Shown: one piece after another, positions 43,347-53,095 of the stretch
How positions within the stretch are numbered: position 1 is the stretch's first letter
Layout of the letters: every line of letters starts with the position of its first letter
Assembly (NCBI GenBank): GCA_036925085.1
Contig: JAUPFP010000025.1
Span: 1,697,733-1,761,732 of the forward strand
Direction: 5' to 3'
Length of the DNA stretch: 64,000 bases
DNA from: Brachycybe producta
Lineage: Eukaryota > Arthropoda > Diplopoda > Playtdesmida > Andrognathidae
Made by a program: the position numbers and the translations under genes
The notes under the pieces: model-generated
Databases searched by the model: none
Told to the model about the DNA's origin: nothing
The model's input: the letters and a program-made list of their open reading frames with translations, nothing else

Positions 43347-44375
43347 TTTACAACAACAAAAATATAATAGTGTTTTAGAAACTGAAATAGTTTGATTTAA
43401 AAGGACCTAAAAATATTAATATTTTAATTAATATTTTAGGTCATTTTAAATCAAACTATTTCAAAATAAAATATATTCTCTTTAAGATATCTTTCAAAAT
43501 AAAATATTTTCTTAAACGATATCTTTCAAAATAAACTTTTTAATATGCCTGTTTAAAAAAGGCGAAAATAATTATCATGAAATATTGTCAAACTACTATA
43601 AAATGTTGATTTTTTTTTAAAGACATACGCGCACCATAAAAAAACTTCATCATAATATTTTAATATTTTAGTTTTCTAAACATCGTTCCCAGTTACTGTA
43701 ATAAATAGAGATCGGATTTTTATGCAATATCAAGCCAGTATTTCCCAATGTGACGTAATCGTCTACAACTGTTTTTATCTTCCTAATCAAAAAGGCTGGT
43801 TAGAGGCTAGATGTCTGGTTACAATCAGCTGTAAACTAGAACTGTAGCCTCTAGCCAGTGTTTTTGATTTTTTTTTAAACATAATTGTCGTTTGATCTTA
43901 AACGAGATTTTTACCTCACAATTGGCTCTTGGGCCACAGATTGAGAAACATTTGCTTGATATTGTATTAAAAATCAGAGCCCTAGTTATATAAAATAAAT
44001 AAGACCACACGCATTTGAAAATGACTTTTCTTCTCTCTCAACTAAAGTATATCAGAAAAAAAAAAGGTCGTAACTTATGGTCACGTACAAAAAGCTGTCA
44101 TAAACCACAAAAATATATGTTCGAGACGTTAAGATATTAAAAAAAAAAACTACACCTCAAAAAAACCTGACCACCAATACATTTGAAGGCCACCAACTGT
44201 TACGAAGCGGATCTTCATATTCATTGGATGTTCTACCATATTTAAGGGTGTGTTAAGATTTATTTTTCAAGAATTTTAAACTCTGTAAAGAAGGAAAAAA
44301 AAAAACTTCGGAAAAAGTGAAGTTTCTTTTCAGCACAAAATCAAGCCACGAACATTAAGATAAAAAATAACAAAA

Positions 44376-46540
44376 ATGGGAGGAATAACGCAAATATTTC
44401 TTGCAGTTTTCTTGACTTCGGTGGTTATTATCACATCTAATTCTCAATTTGTACCAGGACAACAACAACAACCGCCACCGCAACACCAACAACCGCCACC
44501 GCAACACCAACAACCGCCACCGCAACACCAACAACCGCCACCGCAACACCAACAACCGCCACCACATCAACTACCACCACCCCAACAACCGCCGCCACCA
44601 CCACGACAACTACCACCACAACAGGGTTAGTTTTTACGAGAGAAAAAATCTAACCGTAACGTAGATGTAAACCAACTACAATCGCTTTTATTTCAGGAGG
44701 TTTTCAAAGTAATGTAGTGCCAACAGCAGCTGCACACCCAGTTCTGGCCGTCTCCGTGGAGGATAGATGCTTGCAGTGCATGTGTCACGCCAGTACAGGT
44801 TGCATACCTACGGCATGTCACCTTATTGGCCCAACTCAATATTACTGCGGCATGTATCTCATTTCGTGGGCTTATTGGGCCGATGCCGGAAAACCTAACG
44901 ACAACTTTAACAGCCCTTACGGTAAACATACACATGAAAGAAAGCGAAGAAAAACGTGAAAGGGGTTTTAGAAATTAGAAGGGAAACTGAGACACCTATA
45001 GGTATTTTCAAAATATTTTTTATGGCAGATTAAATATAAAAATTGCCATTAAGTTTATTTTTTAGAAATATTAAGATTTGTATACCCTGTTTCCATTAGA
45101 TCAAAATATTAGATGAAGATGAACTTTTGATTGGGTTAAATTTACTTTTATCACCTAATTTGACCTAATGGAAACCTGGTAAGGCTATTCAGTTCTACTT
45201 TCTAAGTGCGCAATATTAATTGCACATGTCTACAAGCAATATCGCTGCAACTTTAGCTCAGTTGTGAGGAACACAAAAACAGCGAAACTAAATGAAGATT
45301 GCACAAATTCCCCCTACACGCTCCAGCGTGCAGCTGAACTTGCACAAAAAAGTAGAATCATTTCTGTCCTGCATAAACCACTTGCACCAGGTATCTAAAA
45401 CCCGCACAGTGTGTTCCCACCTACAAGCTCAAGTTTACTTGCGGCGATAGACACAGTCTTGGACTTGAGCGCTTGACATGTGCAGTTTCACAATTAAACA
45501 GCACATTTAGGGTAGGGCTTTACACGTTTGAACTTCTTAATATTTTAAAACATGGAGTCAAAATTGACTATCATCTTTTATTCTGACCCAATGGAAGCAA
45601 TGCATAAAGAAGAAAACAAAAACCTACTAATTTTCATAAAACATTTTCTCAAAAATTATCATAATGAATGCAATTTTTAGTTTACTCTAATGCTCGATCA
45701 ACATCAAGCTGAGCAGACAAAACACAAACTAAATTATTTCAAAACAAATTGCCGACAATTCTAAAACATTTCTGCGATTTTTGTGTTTTGTTTTGTTTGC
45801 AATTGCACAAACTACTCCATTGTCACGGTGCAAGTCGGTAAACATCAAAATGTTTGTGTTTTGTCTCGGTACTACGCAACATTTTGTCAACTCTTGTCTG
45901 TGCACTGCCGACAGTCAGTATTTTAAATATGCCCTAATGCCTTCGGGTGGGAGGGGCGACAACTACATTCCAGTCAGTATTTAAACAACAACAAAACAGT
46001 TGCGTAGTTTAATTAAACCGCCATAGAAACAAAACCAAAATTTGTGTTGTGTCACAAATTTATTGTGATTATTTGTCTTGAGTACTGCTGACAATTGTTT
46101 CAAATCTGCTTTTTTTTTGGCATTTTTATTGTGTTTTCATCTCGAACAACATTTGTCAGCTTGCTGTAGATCGGGCCTTAGCTTCAAATAAATAATGACA
46201 TTCTTTCGTTACTTGTTTTAAAAATTCATTTCTATTGATATTTTCCCCTACGAACGAGCGTCAAAAAAACAATAAAATACCGACTTCAAACCTAAATTAA
46301 ACCTAAAAGACGTTTCTTGATTATCATTTCACAGCATTCGAGGCATGTTTGAACGATAAGGCATGTGCCGAAGTAACGATACGTCAGTACATGGCTAAAC
46401 ACGGCAAAGATTGCAACGGAGATAACGTTATAAACTGCGGAGACATCGCTAGAATTCATAAGGCCGGACCTTTGGATTGTCATTCAAAATGGGTGGACAA
46501 CACAACTTACTGGGGAACATTTCAGACGTGCCAATGGTAA
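44376..46540 (+). CDS. Secreted i-type lysozyme-like (destabilase family) protein with Gln/Pro linker
   Basis: Exons 44376-44625, 44697-44921 and 46335-46540 join in frame to 226 residues. Residues 1 to about 23 are a signal peptide. Residues about 27-80 are a low-complexity Gln/Pro/His linker made of QHQQPPP units. The rest is a destabilase/i-type lysozyme domain with 12 cysteines (CLQCMC, CGMYLISWAYW, ACLNDKACAEVTIRQYM, NCGDIARIHKAGPLDC, final CQW). Family members cleave peptidoglycan, and some also cut isopeptide bonds. Here the family motif CxCxxESGC reads CMCHASTGC, so the catalytic Glu position is Ser. The second catalytic site (family CxxDVxSxSC) reads CHLIGPTQYYC, without Asp. Muramidase activity is therefore doubtful, and a binding, decoy or other role is possible. 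A poly(A) signal follows at 46671. Confidence 0.93.
44457..44560 (+). repeat. 18-21-bp coding repeat in lysozyme exon 1
   Basis: The unit CAACACCAACAACCGCCACC-type is repeated five times in frame and encodes QHQQPPP. Perfect units suggest recent expansion and probable length variation between individuals. Confidence 0.9.
45088..45600. mobile_element. Possible inverted-repeat element in lysozyme intron 2
   Basis: TTTCCATTAGATCAAAATAT-type sequence at the left is roughly inverted at ATTCTGACCCAATGGAAGCA near 45578-45597. Inner inverted motifs are also present (TCACCTAATTTGACCTAATG). Divergence is high and boundaries are uncertain. Confidence 0.4.
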
Positions 46541-46670
46541 CCACACAGAGAAAGAAAAATTTGAAATTATATCACTTTTTTATTCCTTCTTATTATTTTT
46601 AATCTTCTTTTAAGAAGAAAAAAAAAAACTGAACTTTTTTAAAATGTACCGATTAAAATACGATTTTTGT

Positions 46671-46676
46671 AATAAA
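46671..46676 (+). terminator. poly(A) signal of the lysozyme-like gene
   Basis: AATAAA lies 131 bases after the lysozyme stop codon in AT-rich sequence. The convergent HURP-like gene ends only about 230 bases further on. Confidence 0.65.
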
Positions 46677-46908
46677 ATGATAACATTACGAAATATTCAC
46701 GCTGTTACTTTTTTAAAACGTAAATTGGAAGTTTAAATTATATAAAAAAAAATGTTTAGTTGTTACCTTATAAACGAAAAACATGACGAAAAATAGCTTA
46801 AAATCACAACGTACAAAAATTGTTTCGAACTTTAGATGGGAAAATCTATTTCAAAAGAAATGAAAAACAAATATTATCCGTAATTGAAATCATCAACGAT
46901 TCTAGTTT

Positions 46909-49900
46909 CTAAAACAATCTGAAGAAACAAATTAAAGTTGAAGAATAATCATTACCTAAAGTCGATGGTTCCAAATATTTGCTTAAAGAATCCTGAAATG
47001 AACACATGATTAATTTATTAATAATTGCTTGTGATCTGGTAAAAAAATTTGCTATTGTTATGCTTATACATTATGGTTTTCTTTATCGATCGGATCGCAA
47101 ACTTCCGAGAATCTCCGTTTCGGTGAACTGTTCCCTTCGAACGGCGACAAATTAACGGCCTAAAACATCAAATATTAAAAAAATCATTACGTAAAGTGAC
47201 AGAAAATCAACGAAAACAAACTTTAAGCGCCTGAGAGAGTGGAACTGACGAAAGTGGACTAAAAACACTATCGAGTTTTGAGTTTTCATTTTTATTATTT
47301 TCCTACAAGAGAAAGAAGACTGAACAGTTATTAAATATCCTGTAAATGCGATTCTAAGCATCGAAATTTACGAGAGAAAGGCTAGAATCCAAGAAATTCT
47401 TCTGTAAAATGCTGTGCCTAAGCGACCTTCTTCTTCCGGAAGAACGAGACGTAGTCGAAGGAGATGACGACGGAGAAGAATACGATCTTCTGGGCGTTTT
47501 CGAAGGCGTTTTTAGAATTTGTGTTGATGGAGGAGTTGGAGACGAGATCGAAAACTGAGCTAATTTATCAATATTCATTTCTTCGGTCCTTCGTCTCATT
47601 TTTGCAGCTGCTTTAGCTTTGAAATCAGCTAAACGCTGACGAGCAGCACGAGACCGATCTTCGTTATCTGTTTTGTTTGGCTTGACCTTTTGTTGTAATT
47701 TTATCTTCTGAAATAAGAATTAAAAAAAAACTAAAATGAGCTTCGAACAATTAAATGATCCAACTGTTTTTATGTCGAGTTTTAGAAATAAATAATAAGG
47801 CGGTTTTAAAGTGTAAACGCCTCTCAAACTTTCAGATAATTCTGTATTTCAGGAGCAAAATTAAGAGAAACTTTAACATGTTTTCGAAACTAAAAAGGTA
47901 GCTCAATCACTCAAGGGATATTTTCATGTTGATATCTTTCAAAATTAACTTTCTATGCGAGTTTGAAAATGACCAAAATTTAAGCAGATGATATTTTTAA
48001 ATTTATCTCTCCATAAAAAGTTTATTTCGAAACATATCAACACGAAACTACGCCCCTTAAGTGATTGAACTGTTCAAGGTTCAAAATGAATAGAAATTTG
48101 AATGTATTTCAGAAACTAGAAGGGTAGTTCAATCTCTTAAAAGTATTTTCATGTTGGTATCTTTCAAAATAAGCTTTTTATGACTGCGCACACCAGAGAA
48201 AATGAAAAACTCATTTTCTCTTTCAAATATAAAAAAGGGGAGGGGATAATAGTAGCAAAATTAAACTACAGTTTATCACAGGCAATTGTGCCCAGCATTA
48301 GAATTTCTTTTCCTCTCCCCTTTTATGAACGTCATCAATTTCTAATTGGTTTGTTACTTGGTCTGACGTCATAAAAGGGCGGAGTAAAAGAAATTCTAAC
48401 GCTGGGCACAATTGCCTGTGAATTTTGCTCCCGTCATTTATGACGGGTTACCCCACTAGTATCAATATAAAAACACAATGTTGAAGTAAAATGTTGATTT
48501 TTTCTATTTTTTAAAAATAAACTTTTTATGATACTTCACACATGGTCACACATTTCTAACTCTAATTTACGCGAAAAAACAATCAAAAGTTTATATAAAA
48601 AAAAAATTTATTTTAAAAGATAATGATATCAACATTATCGTAACTGATTCAGATGCTCTTCTAGTTTTCCAAACATTTTCAAATTTCAGAAAACAGAATA
48701 ATCAAAGAGTCCAAGAGACGTTTACACTTTAAACTTAAATGTGTTTTAAATACCTTTAGTTTACTTGCGGCTTTTTTAATCGGTGTTTCTTCATCCTGAA
48801 AACCATTTCGTCTTATACGATCCAACTTTGCGAAACGTTCAATCACTTCCTCAACCTAAGACGGACAAAACCCAAAGAAAAGAAGAAAAAAAAACGTTAA
48901 AGCAAATCTTGTTAGTAACTAGAGTGAACTCTTGAAACCACCTGAATATTAATCATATCCCAAAATCCTTGCAAATCTTCACAAGTCGTTATTTTATCTC
49001 CTCTAACTAACTCGCAATCATCTACAAGTCCCGAAAACTGTTCGAAACGTTCGGCCATCAATAAGTTCGCTTTGCCGATTGCACAGCGTATTCGGCCAAC
49101 AACTGAAAACAAAATGTTACTTTTAGAAAGTTTTAACCATTCTTTCCGATCTCCATGCAAAAAAATTCTTTGTTAGAAACTAGAATCCACGTAATTCGAA
49201 TCCGAGTAAGTTAGTCGGAAGTTTTGACCAAATTACTCTTCTTGTTTCGTACAGATCTTTTAAGATGGGTTTAAAGTTTAAACGCCTCTCGAACTCTCGA
49301 TTATTCTGCCTTTGAAGCCTTTCAGATGCAAAATGAAGATAAACTTGAAAGTGTTTTAGAAATTAGAAGGGTAGCCCAATCACTTATGGGTACTTTCATC
49401 CCTCAAAATAAGCTTTTTTTTGTCAGTTTGAAAATGATCCAATCTCTATATAAAGTTTTTTTTTTGAAAGATATCAACCTAAAAATACCCGTAAGTGATT
49501 GGGCTACCGTTCTAGTTTTTAAAAAACTTCCAAGTTTCTCGTAATTTTGCTCTTCTGAAAGACAGAATAATCAAGAGTTTGAAAAACGGCTGTTCGTAAA
49601 CCATCTTCAGTTACATTAAAGAAACGGATCTCTGTTATTTCTGCACAAAAGTAGATTGTCTTGAATGATTTAAAAAAAACTAGAAGAGTAAACAAAGATG
49701 TAAAGAAAAACAACATTCATCATAAACCTTACTACAACTTATTACAGTTTGAAACAGTTGGCAGTGAAAAACTGTTTCGTATATAGAAATAAAAAACTTA
49801 TTTACAAAGATAATCAAAAATGAAAAACATTTTCCGCATCTTGCGTTTACTTTTCTAGTTTCTAATACCATAAATAAATCTTTAATTTTCGTCAATTGCT

Positions 49901-51309
49901 TTGAACGCATTATGTTAGAAAACAACAAACCGGAATCACAAATTGAAGTCTCGTCCTTCAGAACGAGATTCCAATCGTTGCAGAGTGAAGTTAAACGTTG
50001 TCCAATTGTCCGTAAAAGATCTCGAAACTGCTTAACATTCGGTTTGTTCGTTATTATCATTTCCATCGTAGTTTTTTCAGTCAACAATTCGAGATCATCT
50101 TCGAGATCTAAAGGAATGTGACTCTTGGACGAATTACGACGTAAAGAACGTCGTTCTCTATTGATAAAAGGACTGATATCGATTAGAGGACTAATTTTCA
50201 CTCGTTTTCTGCCAGTGGAAGACGGAGTTTTAACAGATGTCTTCGCTTCAATTTCAACTTCCATCGGAACGACATCTAACGACGTCATTACTTCGGAAAC
50301 TTCGCTCGAAGCTCCAGCTTTGGAGTTTGAAATTATTTTTCTTTCATCTATCGGTGCTTCAATTTTGGCTTCAACGTTTTTGTTGACTGTAATACTAAAT
50401 AAAATCAAAAAAAAAACGTAAAATGAAGTTTACGCCAAAGTAAAAGTTGAAAGAAACCGTAACAAACTTTGGAATCAGAAAAGAATCAGCAGACTTTGGA
50501 CTTAAAGGAGGAACTAATATATAATTAGAAACGCCTTCAACCGGAACAAATTTATAATCTTTTGGAGCAAATGAATCGTCAACTGAAGGATCCGTTTCGG
50601 CTTTTGTGACTTTCTTTGATTGTTTCGATGTTCGCGGACCAATAACAGCCTTAGCTGCTCTTTTAAAACCAGGTTCCATCGGTTTTTTGAAAGCGTTATC
50701 GCTTGCGGCTGTAACAATAACGAAATCGTTAAGAAATTAACAAAGAAACAAATTTCAACATCAAACCGCTGTTAATGCGGGCCTTGGACGATCTCAGAGT
50801 CATCGTCGGAGCAGCTAAAGCTCTCGTAGCCGCTCTAGTAAGCCGTTTATCGCTCGGAATTTGTTCTTTTGTCGGAATCGACGACGACGCCAGATAAGAC
50901 GGTTTCTCGTAATTCACTTTGCAAACCTTAAAAGCAGGTTTTGCAGACTTTTTCTGAGCTTCGAGCTTCTTTTTGAGCTCTTTTTCTTCTTTCCAGCGTT
51001 TTAGTCGCTCATTACGTGCCAATGAACCTTAAAAACAGATCCTTTTGTATTAAGTTTTGAAGACAATACGCTTAAAAGTCAAAATAAACTAATACCCTTA
51101 TTGCTGTTTTTGATGTTATTAGGTCCCTTTTCTTCATTCTCCACTACAGACTCCAGTAATTCACCATTAAAGCCGTCTAAATGACGCGTGGAATCGAAAA
51201 TGTCTTGACGAGATTGCCGTCGAGTTATAGAACGACGGTGAGCTCTTAATTCTCGAGTATATTCAGCTCCGGCTTGAAAAATAGGTCCTCGGCGTTTGTA
51301 CCTATCCAT
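46909..51309 (-). CDS. DLGAP5: DLGAP5/HURP-like mitotic spindle protein (GKAP family), about 10 exons
   Basis: Kinetochore-microtubule and spindle-assembly factor of the HURP/Mars type. Exons in transcript order: 51309-51096, 51027-50767, 50708-50468, 50394-49931, 49102-48942, 48855-48754, 47707-47372, 47302-47222, 47159-47070, 46992-46909. Phases agree and give about 677 residues. The basic N-terminus and the helix RNERLKRWKEEKELKKKLEAQKK match HURP microtubule-binding sequences. The conserved GKAP core is in exon 5 (AERFEQFSGLVDDCE, then TTCEDLQGFWDMINIQ), followed by RSRAARQRLADFKAKAA. The remainder is Ser/Pro-rich and probably phosphorylated, with a KEN motif near the C-terminus (DPIDKENHN). 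Several donors are GTTTGT, so two exon ends (50468 and 49931) rest on phase rather than on a strong site. The last exon is uncertain: reading through stops at 46909, while a 37-base intron would give a different short tail. The gene is convergent with the lysozyme gene and divergent from POLR1H. Confidence 0.86.
48075..48735. mobile_element. TTCTAG foldback copy split by palindrome plus Helitron-like end
   Basis: The left arm runs 48075-48185, and the right arm resumes at about 48485 (AATAAACTTTTTATG) and ends near 48735. The intervening 48187-48475 contains the palindrome 48278-48419 (ACAGGCAATTGTGC termini) and, directly after it, a Helitron-like 3' end to 48463. It lies in HURP intron 6. 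Confidence 0.65.
48278..48463 (+). mobile_element. ACAGGCAATTGTG palindrome joined to a Helitron-like 3' terminus
   Basis: The palindrome ends at 48419 and is followed by GAATTTTGCT, the hairpin CCCGTCATTTATGACGGG, TTACCCCA and CTAG at 48459-48462. The same hairpin-to-ACAGGCAATTGTGC junction occurs inverted at 6583-6632, so palindrome terminus and Helitron-like end are one unit here. Confidence 0.65.
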
Positions 51310-51556
51310 TCTTTAAGAAAAAGGCCGAAGAATTTGAAACCGTAAGTTTATAAAAACAAAACCGCGGTTAAACGCGATGAAATAAATACAACCGAAATGC
51401 ACAACTTATGTCCGTTACACGGATTACAACATTTTCCCGCCTTTTTATATCAACAGTCGCATTTGTGAATAGCGCCCCTAGTGGTGAATTAGTAGAGTAA
51501 TATTCGAACAAGGGGGACGACATAGAAGAAAATCACGTACGAGATTCACTAAGAAT

Positions 51557-52466
51557 CAAGGTTGACAGAGTAACAAGGTTTGCTCGTTACCAAGGACGCC
51601 AATTGATACTTTGTGACGACACAATAAAGCTCGACAGATAGCCTATGCAGCTTTATTTTGCTTTACTTGCTGTATATGTTAATAGGTTTTCTTCATGTGT
51701 TTGTTGAGTTGTTATATGTGAATAAAATAAATAAAATCATAATACATTATTGAAAAAATATACTTAAAAGTTATTGACTACTTTTAGATTAATTAATAGT
51801 TGGTTCTTCTAAATAGTTACTTTTAAAGTTTCTTTAAAAAAATTTCAAGAATAGTAAAAATCATCTCTTATTTAAAACAAGTTATTAATTTTAAAATTAA
51901 TAAAACAAAAAAACATGTCAACAGCTTAAAAGCATAAAATGCATTATTATTAATAATAATAATAAATTAATAATAATTATTATTATTATAAATATAATAT
52001 AACAAATTAAAAGATTTCAATAGAAAACATATGATAGTTGTGTCATACGTAAATAAAATTGTCTGTAATATATGATAAAATTTAATTATATTAAAATTTA
52101 GTATTAATAATAATTATTATTCTTAATAAATAGTATGTTTATTAATAATAATTGATATTATTAATATTATAATATTTATATAATATAATTATTTAATAAA
52201 TAAAAATTCAAATAGAAAGCATGCATGTCAGTAGTGAATAAAAAAATAGAAAATATTCTATAAATATTGTTTGTTATTCTAAACTTCAAATCTCTCTCAT
52301 TTTCCCTTTTAAGTTCATAATTACATTCAAAAAATGAAATTCAGTATTAAAACTCATAGGGAGCAGTTCATTTGCTTTATATTGACGTCACTAACTCCGT
52401 TTTTTTTATCTAACTTTTCAATTGGCTGAAAAGTTACGAGCAAACCTTGTTACTCTATAAACCTTG
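51557..52466. mobile_element. 910-bp inverted-repeat transposon with perfect 9-bp TSD
   Basis: Termini CAAGGTTGACAGAGTAACAA (left) and TTGTTACTCTATAAACCTTG (right) are inverted over about 40 bases, including GGTTTGCTCGT. ACTAAGAAT flanks both sides (51548-51556 and 52467-52475). The interior is extremely AT-rich and non-coding. The 9-bp TSD suits a Mutator-like or related group, which is inference. Confidence 0.85.
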
Positions 52467-52861
52467 ACTAAGAATAAGTAAAGTTCATCAAAATTCCCTG
52501 AGATTCACCAAGATTCAGTTTTTCATAGTAAACTGAGGTAACTCAAGAGTTCTTCATATGGCACATTTCGTGCCAAAACTGAATGTGGCCAATAGATGGC
52601 GCAAACTGTACTTAGTGTTTCAGTTAGAATAAAATTCAATAAAACATACAAAAGAAAATAATAACAAAAAGGTCTACCATTTAGCTTTAAAAAGCAGACG
52701 ATTTTGCACTCACTCACTTTTGACGTTTGTTTCTAATCTGGAGTTGATTTACCTTTATAAATTTATCTTTTTGATTTGAGTGCTCAGCGCGTATGAGATT
52801 CACGTCGAATGACGGCTCCTTGAAAGAAAAGCACGTTTTTACGTTTTTCATTACAAGCATC

Positions 52862-53036
52862 TGTAGACAGCTTCCGAATTTCTTTGGCTCCGCCCTTTTA
52901 TGAGCGTCAGACCAAATAACAACCAATTAGAAATAAAAAGGACGGGGCATGTGACATCAAACCCAGTAACAAACTAATTAGAAATTGATGACGCTCATAA
53001 AAGGGCGGAGCCAAAGAAATTCTGAAGCTGTCTACA
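52862..53036. mobile_element. Palindromic MITE 59 bases upstream of POLR1H
   Basis: Termini TGTAGACAGCTTC and GAAGCTGTCTACA are inverted. The inner TGGCTCCGCCCTTTTATGAG and CTCATAAAAGGGCGGAGCCA arms match the ACAGGCAATTAG family. It contains GC-box-like CCGCCC on both strands directly upstream of the ATG. Confidence 0.75.
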
Positions 53037-53095
53037 GTATATTGCAGTATTTTGCAGACATCGAGCTTAAAAGTAACTTGTTTGTAAAGGTATAA

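Larger units (their letters stand above)
40400..44375. other. Intergenic region between NWD1 and the lysozyme-like gene
   Basis: Four kilobases with elements only: foldback copy 41098-41455, hAT-like element 42081-42456, pogo-like MITE 43115-43346, partial foldback 43365-43560, and hAT-like MITE 43705-43985. This divergent interval must hold both promoters, but no core element can be assigned from sequence alone. Confidence 0.55.
51310..53095. other. Divergent intergenic region between HURP-like gene and POLR1H
   Basis: Nearly all of it is two elements, 51557-52466 and 52862-53036. The sequences left for promoters are 51310-51547, 52476-52861 and 53037-53095. No other gene is seen. Confidence 0.6.
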
